DNA from: Bog-756 sp963737625
Lineage (GTDB): Bacteria > Actinomycetota > Acidimicrobiia > Acidimicrobiales > RAAP-2
Direction of reading: 5' to 3'
NCBI GenBank assembly: GCA_963737625.1
Contig: CAVTTK010000005.1
Span: 310,001 to 374,000, forward strand
Length of the DNA stretch: 64,000 nt
Made by a program: the position numbers and the translations under genes
Part shown: in pieces, positions 56,113-64,000 of the stretch
Layout: each line of letters begins with the position of its first letter
How positions within the stretch are numbered: position 1 is the first letter of the stretch
The notes under the pieces: model-generated
The model's database searches: none
Told to the model about the DNA's origin: nothing
What the model saw: the letters and a program-made list of their open reading frames with translations, nothing else

Positions 56113-56266
56113 GGGCAGCCCCCCTGCTGCGGCCGGTCACTCCGGCGTCGAGACCCTACCAGCCGGGTAGGAAGGGCCACCTCCGCTACCATCCACTCTG
56201 TCCGGTCCTCCCCGCAGGCGCACCTACGCGGGGGCCGTCCCAGAGGGCTCCGGTGGAGAGGTGATG

Positions 56267-57541
56267 ATGAGGACCCTGGTGATTGCCGGAGACTATCCGT
56301 GGCCCGAGAACACCGGACCCCGCATGCGACTGGCCATGGTGCTACGCGGCCTGCGTCGGTGCGGACCGGTAGAGCTGGTCTCGGTGGTCTCTCGAGACCG
56401 TTCCGACTTCGATCCACCCGATGACTCGTTGGGTCTGGCCCGGGTAGCCCGGATCGGATTCGACAATCGAGCGCCGACCGGAGCCGCCCTGATGGCAACA
56501 CTCGGTCGTCCGTCCATGCCGCTCGGCCTGCCCTGGACGGACCGACGGCGAGTACAGCGTCACCTCGCCCGCTTTGCCGCCGGTCGGTACGACCTGGTGT
56601 GGTTCTTTGGGGCCCGGCCCTGGGTCCTGGCGGGCGGGCTGACCTCCGCCCCCGGTGTGCTCGATCTCGATGATCTCGAGGATCAGAAGATCGCCGCGCG
56701 CCTCTCGGTCCCACGCCCCCGGCTGTCGGACTGGCCGGGCAGGTTGCGACGCGTTGGCGGCACCCTGGTGGCCGAGGACGAGATCCGTCGGTGGCGTCGC
56801 CTGCATCGTCGGGCCGGAGCCCGTACGGCCGCCATCGTGGTCTGCAGCCCGCTCGACGCCGATCGGGCCACGGCCCAGGGCCTGCCCCGGGTGGCGGTCA
56901 TTCCCAACGGCTACCGATGCGTCGGTGATCCCGTCGGACGCTCGACGGTCGGCTCGCCACCGTGCCTGTTGTTCCAGGGGCTGCTCAGCTACCCGCCCAA
57001 CATCGAGGCGGCGTACCTCCTGGCCAGGGAGGTCGCGCCCGGAGTGCGGGCTCAGCTCCCCGACGCCCGGATCCGACTGGTGGGGGATCACCACCCGGAA
57101 TTGATGGAGCTGGACGATCCACCCCGAGTCCATGTGGTGGGCCGGGTCCCCGATATCACCACCGAGTTGGCCCGGGCCGATGTCGTGGTGGTGCCGGTAC
57201 GCTACGGCAGCGGCACGAGGATCAAGATCCTCGAGGCATTCCGCCACCGAATTCCTGTGGTGTCGACGACGCTCGGTGCCGAAGGGATCGGGGCCGAGGA
57301 CGGCGTCCACCTCCTCATCGGCGACTCGGTGGCGGAGTTGATCGATGCCTGCGTTCGCCTGCTCCGCGACAGCGCACTGCGGGAGGCCGTGACGAGCCGG
57401 GCCTTCGAGCTGTACTCCGAGCGTTTCCGCTCCGACGTCGTTGAGGAAGCCGTCGAGCAACTGGCCCTGGACGCGGCCCACGGTCACCCTTCGCTCGGAG
57501 GCGGGCAGCCCAACAACTTCGGTGAGGAGAAGCATCGGTAA
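56267..57541 (+). CDS. Glycosyltransferase, GT4-like
   Basis: A GT-B enzyme of 424 residues, MRTLVIAGDYPWPENTGPRMRLA at the N-terminus and LLFQGLLSYPPNIEAAYLL, VRYGSGTRIKILEAF and PVVSTTLGAEGIGAEDG in the donor domain. It is clearly paralogous to the gene at 11141. GGAGAGG lies five bases before ATG 56267; GTG 56261 and ATG 56264 are alternatives in the same frame. It is divergent from the sulfotransferase fusion gene and followed by the WbsX-like gene. Confidence 0.8.
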   Translation: MRTLVIAGDYPWPENTGPRMRLAMVLRGLRRCGPVELVSVVSRDRSDFDPPDDSLGLARVARIGFDNRAPTGAALMATLGRPSMPLGLPWTDRRRVQRHLARFAAGRYDLVWFFGARPWVLAGGLTSAPGVLDLDDLEDQKIAARLSVPRPRLSDWPGRLRRVGGTLVAEDEIRRWRRLHRRAGARTAAIVVCSPLDADRATAQGLPRVAVIPNGYRCVGDPVGRSTVGSPPCLLFQGLLSYPPNIEAAYLLAREVAPGVRAQLPDARIRLVGDHHPELMELDDPPRVHVVGRVPDITTELARADVVVVPVRYGSGTRIKILEAFRHRIPVVSTTLGAEGIGAEDGVHLLIGDSVAELIDACVRLLRDSALREAVTSRAFELYSERFRSDVVEEAVEQLALDAAHGHPSLGGGQPNNFGEEKHR

Positions 57542-57552
57542 CATTGGCCGCC

Positions 57553-58614
57553 ATGGAAGTCCTGGCGCTGTACCTTCCCCAGTTCCACCCCATCCCGGAG
57601 AACGATCGGTGGTGGGGTCCGGGCTTCACCGAGTGGTCCAACGTCGTCAGGGCCCGGCCCTTGTTCCGGGGCCACGTGCAACCCCATCTGCCTACGGAAT
57701 TGGGCTTCTACGACCTGAGGGTCCCCGAGGTCCGGGAAGCGCAGGCCGAGCTGGCGCGGGGCCACGGAGTCACCGGATTCTGTTACTGGCACTACTGGTT
57801 CGGCGGTCACCGCCTCCTCCAACGGCCCTTCGACGAGGTGCTGGCCTCCGGCGCGCCGGACTTCCCCTTCTGCGTGGCCTGGGCCAACCAGAGCTGGTCC
57901 GGAACGTGGCACGGGGCACCGGATCGGATGCTGATGGAGCAGACCTACCCCGGACCGGAAGACGATCGTGCCCATTTCGACTATCTGCGGACCGCCTTCG
58001 AGGATCCCCGCTACGTCCGCATCGGGGGCCGCCCGGTCCTGTTCATCTACCAGGCCGGCAATCTGCCCGAGCCGGCCCGCTTCGTCGAGACCTGGCAGAA
58101 GATGGCTCACGACGCCGGGCTGGGCGGTCTCTACCTGGTGGCCTTCCTCGGCGAACACGAGTACCGGTCGCAGGTGGCCGACGGGTTCGATGCCGCCGTG
58201 TACTTCGAGTTCCCCTTCGGTAAGCACCTCTCTACCCGGGTACGCGAACGGATGCGATCACGTGGTCTCGTCCACAGCCCCAAGCGCTATCCCTATGCCG
58301 CAACCGCCGCCCGTTCGCCCGGCGACCTCGGAGGCCGCGTGTTCCCGAGCGTCTACCCGAATTGGGACAATACGCCCCGGATGGGTCGGGACGGGCTGGT
58401 GGCGACCGGATCGACCCCTGAGCGCTTCGGTGCCCATGTCCGCCAGGCCGTTGCCTTGGCGGCGCACCACCCGAAGGGTGAACAGCTCGTGATGATCAAG
58501 TCGTGGAACGAATGGGCGGAGGGCAACTATCTGGAGCCCGACGACGAGTTTGGGAGGGGTCGGCTCGTGGCTCTGGCCACGGCACTGTCCGCCGTCCCGG
58601 GCCCGGTCGGATAA
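57553..58614 (+). CDS. WbsX-like (GH99-like domain) glycan protein
   Basis: A 353-residue protein of the WbsX group, found in O-antigen and capsule clusters and related to GH99/GH71 barrels. Marks are LALYLPQFHPIPENDRWWG, GFTEWSNVVRARPLFRGH, GFCYWHYWFGG, WANQSWSGTW, and the C-terminal MIKSWNEWAEGNYLEPD. Whether members act as glycosyltransferases or glycosidases is not settled. It is 11 bases after the GT4 gene. ATG 57553 fits the conserved start; TTG 57544 is possible. Confidence 0.85.
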   Translation: MEVLALYLPQFHPIPENDRWWGPGFTEWSNVVRARPLFRGHVQPHLPTELGFYDLRVPEVREAQAELARGHGVTGFCYWHYWFGGHRLLQRPFDEVLASGAPDFPFCVAWANQSWSGTWHGAPDRMLMEQTYPGPEDDRAHFDYLRTAFEDPRYVRIGGRPVLFIYQAGNLPEPARFVETWQKMAHDAGLGGLYLVAFLGEHEYRSQVADGFDAAVYFEFPFGKHLSTRVRERMRSRGLVHSPKRYPYAATAARSPGDLGGRVFPSVYPNWDNTPRMGRDGLVATGSTPERFGAHVRQAVALAAHHPKGEQLVMIKSWNEWAEGNYLEPDDEFGRGRLVALATALSAVPGPVG

Positions 58615-58629
58615 TTTCTGCCCGGCTGG

Positions 58630-59850
58630 TCACGGTCGGTCGAGCACCCGACGGTAGACGTCTTCGATCTCGCGGCTGGATCGCGCCACATCGAACACCT
58701 CGCTGTCGATCAGGGCCTGCGCTCCCAGCCGGCGGCGAAGATCGGAATCCGACCCGAGCCGCTCGAGGGCATTGGCCAGAGCTACCGGGTCATCGGGTGG
58801 CACAACCAGGCCGTTCACGCCATCAGCGATGACCTCGGGCACTCCACCCACGGCGGTGGCCACGATGGCCGCGCCCACGCTCATCGCCTCCATCAAGGCC
58901 ACGGGTAAGCCCTCCTGTCGTGAGGGGAGTACGAAGATGTCGGCGGCAGCGATCAAGCGCAGGGCATCCGGGCGGTGACCGAGAAAGCGGAATCGGTCGT
59001 CCAGACCAAGTTGGTGTTGCTGTTCCGTCAGGACGTCCTTCAATACACCCTGTCCGGCGGCGGCGAACTGCAGAGCCAGGCCGCGACGGTCGGTCTCGTG
59101 GGCTGCGTCGAGCAGGACGTCGTACCCTTTCTCGGAACGGAGGTTGGCGACGGTCACCACCAACACTTCCCCTGCGCCGATCCCCAACTCGGCCCTCACC
59201 TCTCGTCGGGACCGTTCGCCGTCCGTGGCACGGGAGGTCGACAGATCGACCCCGTGCACCACGACCTGGGCTCGACGTCGGAGGGCGCGAGGTAGGGCTT
59301 CGTACGCGGCAGGCGAGACGGCGATCAAGCCCCGATCCAGGGTAATGGTGGTGCGATTGAGGAGCCTGACCGGGGCGACGACCTTGTTCCATAGGCTGTG
59401 CTCGGTATAGAGGGTCACCGGCTGCCGGCTCCTGGGCAACGAGGCCACCACGAGACGGCCCAGTGCCGCGGTGTAGGGCAGGTGGAAGTGCAGGATGTCG
59501 AACTCGCCCGACAGGAGCAACCGCCGGAGGGCGGCCAGCCACCGGAGGTCGAGATTGCCGGTCGCTCCGAGGTTGTGCACCGGTGTGCCGTGCGAACCCA
59601 GCACCGAAGCGAACGCATCTTCCGTAGTCAGCGTGTAGGCCACCTCGTAGTGGAAGCAGTCGTGGTCACCGGCGGCCAGCGTGTCTACCAGAAGGCGTTC
59701 GGCTCCCCCGTGGCCCAGGCTCTTGATGGCCAGCAGCACCCGTATCCGAGAACTCGTACTGGGCGTCCACCCTGCTTGTCCCGGCACGGGGCGATGATAG
59801 CGGCGCCGCAGGCCCGGACACTTCTCCCGACGCTCGAAGCGCGATATCAT
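58630..59850 (-). CDS. Glycosyltransferase, GT4 family
   Basis: A 406-residue GT-B enzyme. RVLLAIKSLGHGGAERLLVDTL is the GxGGAE acceptor-side start typical of GT4. FHLPYTAALGRLVVA and LYTEHSLW follow, and the donor side shows VANLRSEKGYDVLLDA and DIFVLPSRQEGLPVALMEAMSVGAAIV with the EGLPVALMEA nucleotide-sugar signature. The start is uncertain: ATG 59850 leaves about 35 residues before the conserved part, and the frame extends farther upstream into the divergent promoter region. It converges with the WbsX gene. Confidence 0.85.
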   Translation of the reverse strand: MISRFERREKCPGLRRRYHRPVPGQAGWTPSTSSRIRVLLAIKSLGHGGAERLLVDTLAAGDHDCFHYEVAYTLTTEDAFASVLGSHGTPVHNLGATGNLDLRWLAALRRLLLSGEFDILHFHLPYTAALGRLVVASLPRSRQPVTLYTEHSLWNKVVAPVRLLNRTTITLDRGLIAVSPAAYEALPRALRRRAQVVVHGVDLSTSRATDGERSRREVRAELGIGAGEVLVVTVANLRSEKGYDVLLDAAHETDRRGLALQFAAAGQGVLKDVLTEQQHQLGLDDRFRFLGHRPDALRLIAAADIFVLPSRQEGLPVALMEAMSVGAAIVATAVGGVPEVIADGVNGLVVPPDDPVALANALERLGSDSDLRRRLGAQALIDSEVFDVARSSREIEDVYRRVLDRP

Positions 59851-59940
59851 TGACCCGGTAAACGCCGAACCATCGGATTGGCCTGGTAGAGGCAGAGGCA
59901 TCGGCTCGGAGTCAGGGGCCCAGGGGGGTAGTGTCGGCCG

Positions 59941-60921
59941 ATGACAGTTGGTGACGGCAAGTTCGGGGACACGCTGGTAGAGCCCGATATCTCGCTGATC
60001 CCTGAGGATCCGCGCGACGAGATCCTTTACCAGCACAAGGTCAACTATCTCGAAGCCGTGCGGACTCTCTGGGCGCACCGCGAGATCATCTACACCCTTG
60101 CCGAACGGGACTTCCGCGCCCAATACAAGCAGGCTTCGCTCGGAGTGCTCTGGGCCGTGCTGAGCCCAGTGGCGACCCTGGTCATCTTCGTAGTCGTGTT
60201 CTCACGGGTGAAGTCGTTCGGCAGCGAGGGACTCCCGTACGCCCTCTACGCCTTCGTCGGCATTCTCATTTGGAGTTTCTTCGCATCATCGTTGGGCAAC
60301 GGAGGCCAGTCCTTGTTGAGCAACAAGGCGCTGCTGGCCAAGACCCAGTTCCCCCGCGAATGCTTTCCCCTGGAAACCATGGGGGTGAACGGTCTGAACA
60401 CCATGTTGTCGTGGATTCCCCTGGCCATCTTGTTCGTCATCTTCGGTCGGGCGCCGACATGGGCCACCGTCTTCGTTCCCCTCTTCATGTTGATCGAAGT
60501 GGTGTTCGCCGCCGGCATCACGCTGGGAGTGTCGTCGATCATCATCCAGATGCGCGACCTGATGCAGGTCCTTCCCATTGTCACCTCCCTCGGTCTGTTC
60601 GCCACCCCTGTGATCTGGCCCTTTTCGGAGATCCCCACCAGCTACCACCTGTTCGGGGGCCAACACGTCCGTTACAGCGATATCGGTGGCCACGTGATCC
60701 ACTCCCATTTCGTCGGAGGGATCACCGTGAACCTGCAAATGGTGTACGGATTCTTCAATCCGTTGGGACCGATCATCAACGGCGCTCGCGAGACCATGCT
60801 GCTCGGACACGCACCCCAGTGGAACCTGGTGGGCATCGCCTCGCTGGGTGCACTGGCCTACCTGCTCCTTGGCTATCGGATCTTCAAGCGGTTGGAGGTG
60901 AACTTTGCCGACATTGCCTGA
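59941..60921 (+). CDS. Polysaccharide ABC exporter permease (Wzm-like, ABC-2 family)
   Basis: A 326-residue inner-membrane permease with six helices. YTLAERDFRAQYKQASLGVLWAVLSP is the amphipathic entry motif of Wzm/TagG-type ABC-2 permeases, and QMRDLMQVLPIVTSLGLFATPVIWP is the conserved central region. It would move lipid-linked glycan across the membrane together with the ATPase encoded next. The 17-base overlap with that gene implies coupled translation. Confidence 0.9.
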   Translation: MTVGDGKFGDTLVEPDISLIPEDPRDEILYQHKVNYLEAVRTLWAHREIIYTLAERDFRAQYKQASLGVLWAVLSPVATLVIFVVVFSRVKSFGSEGLPYALYAFVGILIWSFFASSLGNGGQSLLSNKALLAKTQFPRECFPLETMGVNGLNTMLSWIPLAILFVIFGRAPTWATVFVPLFMLIEVVFAAGITLGVSSIIIQMRDLMQVLPIVTSLGLFATPVIWPFSEIPTSYHLFGGQHVRYSDIGGHVIHSHFVGGITVNLQMVYGFFNPLGPIINGARETMLLGHAPQWNLVGIASLGALAYLLLGYRIFKRLEVNFADIA

Positions 60922-62098
60922 AGGCTCCATCGTGGTGGACGAAGTCTGGAAGAAGTTCCGGGCGGACAAGACGGTGCCGAAGTTCTACGACCAGATGAAG
61001 CGGTTCGGGAAGTCAATCGGAACAGGTGCCCGGCACGACTATCGGTGGGTCCTGAAGGACATCTCACTCGAAGTGCCGCCCGGGGGCACTATGGCACTCA
61101 TCGGCATCAATGGCTCGGGCAAGACCACCTTGCTCAAGATCATCAGTCAGGTGACCTACCAGTCGGCTGGCCTGTGCTCCGTTCAAGGGCGGATCGGGGC
61201 ATTGCTCAGTGTCACCAGTGGGATCCATCCGGAACTCACCGGCCGGGAGAATATCTACCTGTACGGCGCGGTGATGGGCATGGGACGTCAGACCATCAAG
61301 CAGAAATTCGACGAGATCGTCGATTTCGCCGGCTTGAATGACGCCGTCAACCGACAGGTCAAGTTCTACTCCATGGGCATGATGATGCGGCTGGGTTTCT
61401 CCATCGCCGCATTCCTCGAGCCTGACGTGCTCCTGGTCGACGAGGTCCTCTCCGTGGGGGACGCCAACTTCCAGCAGAAGTGCCTGAAGCGCATCGGTGA
61501 GATTGTCCGGTCGGGTACCACCTTGTTGTATGTCTCCCATGACCTGGCATCGGTCGAGGCGTCCTGCGATAAGGCGGTGTGGTTGGCGGACGCCTGCGTC
61601 CAGGCGTCCGGGCCCGTCCGGGAGGTCGTCGGGAAGTACCGGGCCGCCGTGGAGCAGAACGCGGCGATGGTGACGTCCAGCGAGGGTGTCGTCGAGGTGC
61701 TCAAGGTCGAAATCGAGGCCGCCGACGGTGGTCAGGTGCGCTCGGAGTGTGACCTCGACGTGCGCTTGACCCTCAGCTCCCCCGAGCCGATCGACGCCAA
61801 CTTCTTCATCGGTGTGTCCCAGGGCAGCGCCTTTCCGATGTTCATCGTCAAGTACGACGGCACGTTTCCCGCTGGCGACTTCGAGCTGAAGTGCACCCTG
61901 CACCACATCCCGTTGGCCAAGGGGCGCTACTCACTGTGGCCCGCCATGTCTGGCCATGCGGGAGGAAAGGGAAAGCCCCTTCTGCCGTGGCGGCCGGTGA
62001 TGTCGTTCGACGTGATGGGACCCGACTCGTTCAACCTGCCCGAGGGGGTCATGGTCATGTCTCCGGTCTTCGTGGGAGCTGACTGGGAGGTCAACTGA
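60905..62098 (+). CDS. Polysaccharide ABC exporter ATPase (Wzt-like)
   Basis: A 397-residue ATPase. Walker A is LIGINGSGKTTLLK near residues 66-75, the signature is the Wzt/TagH form FYSMGMMMRLGFSIA instead of LSGGQ, Walker B is PDVLLVDEVLSVGD and the switch His is in YVSHDL. Residues about 250-397 are a C-terminal beta-rich domain like Wzt-C, which in O-antigen exporters recognises the modified glycan end; this one may bind the sulfated or otherwise capped chain (inference). The likely start is TTG 60905 overlapping the permease; a GTG at 60932 is possible. Confidence 0.88.
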   Translation: MPTLPEGSIVVDEVWKKFRADKTVPKFYDQMKRFGKSIGTGARHDYRWVLKDISLEVPPGGTMALIGINGSGKTTLLKIISQVTYQSAGLCSVQGRIGALLSVTSGIHPELTGRENIYLYGAVMGMGRQTIKQKFDEIVDFAGLNDAVNRQVKFYSMGMMMRLGFSIAAFLEPDVLLVDEVLSVGDANFQQKCLKRIGEIVRSGTTLLYVSHDLASVEASCDKAVWLADACVQASGPVREVVGKYRAAVEQNAAMVTSSEGVVEVLKVEIEAADGGQVRSECDLDVRLTLSSPEPIDANFFIGVSQGSAFPMFIVKYDGTFPAGDFELKCTLHHIPLAKGRYSLWPAMSGHAGGKGKPLLPWRPVMSFDVMGPDSFNLPEGVMVMSPVFVGADWEVN

Positions 62099-62156
62099 CG
62101 TCACCACGCGGGAGGGACCGACGGTCACCGGCCTGCGCAGAGTTGATGTCGGCCGG

Positions 62157-63098
62157 TCAGGGAAAGAAGACGCCTTCGCGGATCGAGCCGATCAGTCGTC
62201 CCGATCGCATACCGGCGGCGCGGGCCCACTCGGTCCGAGGGGTCCCCGGCCGGGCGAGGCGGGGGGAGTGCACGATCAACCAGAGCCACGACTTGGCCGC
62301 CCCAGTGAGATTGCGCCGAGCCCCGGTCGCACGGTGTCGTCGGTACAGGGCCGGGCCGCTGCGGCCGTAGGCGGCGGCCTGCCAGAAAACCTGGATTGGT
62401 TCGGAGCGCTCGCGCTTGGATACCACGGCTCCAAACTCGATCACGAAGCGAAATCCCTGGAGCTGTAGTCGCCAGCAGAGATCGATGTCCTCGCCGATCT
62501 TCAGCTCCTCGGCAAACCCCCCAACCGATTCGAAGGCCTCCCGCCGGACGGCGAGATTGGCACCCAGACCGGCCGGCAGGAATCCGAGCTGACGCATGGA
62601 TGCTGGTTTGGGGGGCGAGGCTCGCAGACCATTCAGCGACCAGAAGTCGAAGACGCCAGCAACCACGTCGACCTCCTCGAGCGCCTTGATGCAGCTGGCC
62701 AGCCACCCCGGTCGGACGATGTCATCGGCATCGCAGAAGGCCAACCGGTCACCTCGCGCCGTTCGCACCCCGATGTTGCGGGCCGCCGGTGCGCCGTGAA
62801 CTGCTGAGGCGTCAACCCAGTGGACGTTGGGGTGTCGCTCTGCCCATTGCCGACCGACTGAGCGACTGGTGTCGGTGGAGCCGTTGTCGGCGATGATCAG
62901 TTCCCACTCCTCGGAGCACTGCTGATCGGTCAACGCCCGCAGCTGGCCCTCCAGCCAGGGCATGCCGTTGCGCACCGGCACGATGACGCTGATCACTGGC
63001 CGAGTTCCCGTCGTGCCACGAGCGCCGACTCGTCGCAGTGCCCGGCCCTCACGATGGTGCCTGTGCGAGCGGTCCGAGCCACGGCGATCTGCCTCCAT
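62157..63098 (-). CDS. Glycosyltransferase, GT2 family
   Basis: A GT-A fold enzyme. ISVIVPVRNGMPWLEGQLRAL starts the nucleotide-binding half, ELIIADNGSTDTS follows, and RLAFCDADDIVRPGWL carries the DxD metal motif. LGANLAVRREAFESVGGF and GEDIDLCWRLQLQGF hold the ED catalytic region. No membrane helix. ATG 63098 is preferred over 63173 because it leaves 98 bases for a promoter against the divergent next gene; the first 37 residues are basic and not conserved-looking. Confidence 0.85.
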   Translation of the reverse strand: MEADRRGSDRSHRHHREGRALRRVGARGTTGTRPVISVIVPVRNGMPWLEGQLRALTDQQCSEEWELIIADNGSTDTSRSVGRQWAERHPNVHWVDASAVHGAPAARNIGVRTARGDRLAFCDADDIVRPGWLASCIKALEEVDVVAGVFDFWSLNGLRASPPKPASMRQLGFLPAGLGANLAVRREAFESVGGFAEELKIGEDIDLCWRLQLQGFRFVIEFGAVVSKRERSEPIQVFWQAAAYGRSGPALYRRHRATGARRNLTGAAKSWLWLIVHSPRLARPGTPRTEWARAAGMRSGRLIGSIREGVFFP

Positions 63099-63196
63099 CC
63101 CCAATTCCGCCCCGATGTGGTGCGATCCCGAGGTCCTACAGCCGAGGCATAGGACCATGGCGACCTTACGCATTAGCCTAGTCCTGTGAGGGTGCC

Positions 63197-64000
63197 ATGA
63201 GTCCAGAGTGTGCTGAAACGAAAGGGGTCCGGCCCCAACGGCCGCCGGCGGCCGTGACCGCGGTGGTGCTCACTCACAAGCGACCAGGCTTGGCCGGCGA
63301 TGTCGTCCGGTCCCTATTGGGAGTGGAGGGAGTGTCCCCCGAGCGTGTGGTCGTGGTGGTCAACGGCGAAGGCGGCTTGGACGATCCAGATCTCGAATCG
63401 AAGGTCAGGATGGTTCGATTGACTCGCAATACGGGGCCGGCCGGTGGATTCCGGGCGGGCTTGATCGAGGCGTGCGGGGATCCGACCACCGAGTGGATCT
63501 ACCTCTGTGAGGACGATGTTGGACTCTTCGATCTCCCCGCCCCCCGGCTCACCGATCTGATGGATCGGATCGGTGCGCTCGAGGCGAACCGCCGTCCCGT
63601 GGGAGCGGTCGTGGCCTACGGGCGGAGATTCGTCGGCCGGGGGGCCCATACGCTCAACGTCGTTCCGCCCGAGGGATCCACCGGTGATCTCACCACCGTG
63701 GACGTGGCCTGCTGGGGTGCCACGCTGGTCTCGCGTCGGGTGGTGGACGCCGGGGTGTTACCCGACTGCGAATGGTTCTTCGGTCTGGAGGATTTCGATT
63801 TCTTCTGTCGGGTACGCGAGGCCGGATTCGAGGTGTACGTCGATGATCTCGCCGCCCGTCGGGTGGCATCCCAGCAGACCGACGGGGGGCGGGAGCAGGC
63901 CATCGGTCTGCGTCGTCCTACGGACAAGGCGGAGCCGTGGCGGGCCTATTACCACACCCGCAACTCCTTCGCCCTGGCTCGTGCCCATGGTCGTCCCAAT
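63197..64000 (+). CDS. Glycosyltransferase, GT2 family (cut by window end)
   Basis: Open from ATG 63197 to the last base (268 codons, no stop). VTAVVLTHKRPGLAGDVVRSLL, VVVVNGEGG, RLTRNTGPAGGFRAGL and WIYLCEDDVGLFD give the GT2 strand order with an EDD in the DxD position. WGATLVSRRVVDAGVLPDCEWFFGLEDFDFFCRVREAGF matches the GlfT2/rhamnosyl-type GT2 group used in actinobacterial cell-wall galactan and related polymers. A GAGGG ribosome-binding site lies close to the start. The C-terminus is outside the window. Confidence 0.85.
   Translation, partial: MSPECAETKGVRPQRPPAAVTAVVLTHKRPGLAGDVVRSLLGVEGVSPERVVVVVNGEGGLDDPDLESKVRMVRLTRNTGPAGGFRAGLIEACGDPTTEWIYLCEDDVGLFDLPAPRLTDLMDRIGALEANRRPVGAVVAYGRRFVGRGAHTLNVVPPEGSTGDLTTVDVACWGATLVSRRVVDAGVLPDCEWFFGLEDFDFFCRVREAGFEVYVDDLAARRVASQQTDGGREQAIGLRRPTDKAEPWRAYYHTRNSFALARAHGRPN

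Overview
The window is very GC-rich, densely packed DNA with strong G/C preference at third codon positions. Many starts are GTG, and neighbouring genes often share a 4-base GTGA overlap. A leucine-codon leader peptide with an attenuator precedes a long-form leuA. GatCAB, a PASTA-domain Ser/Thr kinase, and several SDR, AMP-ligase and SCP2-type lipid genes are also present. Together these point to an actinobacterium. The gene style fits the Acidimicrobiia best, but that is inference. No rRNA or tRNA gene was seen.

Layout. 1-13.2 kb: the 3' end of ileS, an FGGY sugar kinase, a methyltransferase, leuA with its leader, an acyltransferase, and a divergent block that looks like a gamma-glutamyl amine pathway (glutamine-synthetase-like ligase and SDR on one strand, class-I glutamine amidotransferase hydrolase and aldehyde dehydrogenase on the other). 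A glycosyltransferase and an SDR follow. 13.2-24.3 kb: MMPL and MFS transporters, an acyl-CoA-synthetase-like ligase, a succinate-semialdehyde-type dehydrogenase, then the chain cysteine desulfurase - mnmA - ligA (tRNA thiolation and DNA ligation). 24.3-35.6 kb: a 27-bp tandem repeat, a PASTA kinase, a HIT-like protein, an adenine DNA methyltransferase, a lipid block (MFE-2-type SDR, MFS pump, SCP2 protein, esterase), and gatC-gatA-gatB. 35.6-44.7 kb: a membrane-anchored GH43 protein with a Lys/Pro repeat tail, a gene-poor, more A/T-rich stretch with a frameshifted secreted two-module protein, a CDF metal transporter, a DUF218 protein, a GT-A-like protein and a LuxR regulator. 44.8-64 kb: a large surface-polysaccharide locus.

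The polysaccharide locus holds an NDP-sugar epimerase, a UDP-sugar 6-dehydrogenase, a WbpM-like 4,6-dehydratase, a Wzz-like co-polymerase whose ATPase domain has lost its P-loop, a Wzy-like membrane protein, an IS481 transposase remnant, a glycosyltransferase-sulfotransferase fusion, further GT4, GT2 and WbsX-type genes, and a Wzm/Wzt ABC exporter. These would make and export a uronic-acid and deoxysugar-containing, probably sulfated, polymer.

At least eight conserved genes are interrupted by single-base indels, usually in G/C runs and often in compensating pairs. I read most of these as sequence errors in a draft assembly rather than gene decay. Coordinates for such genes span the whole reconstructed gene.
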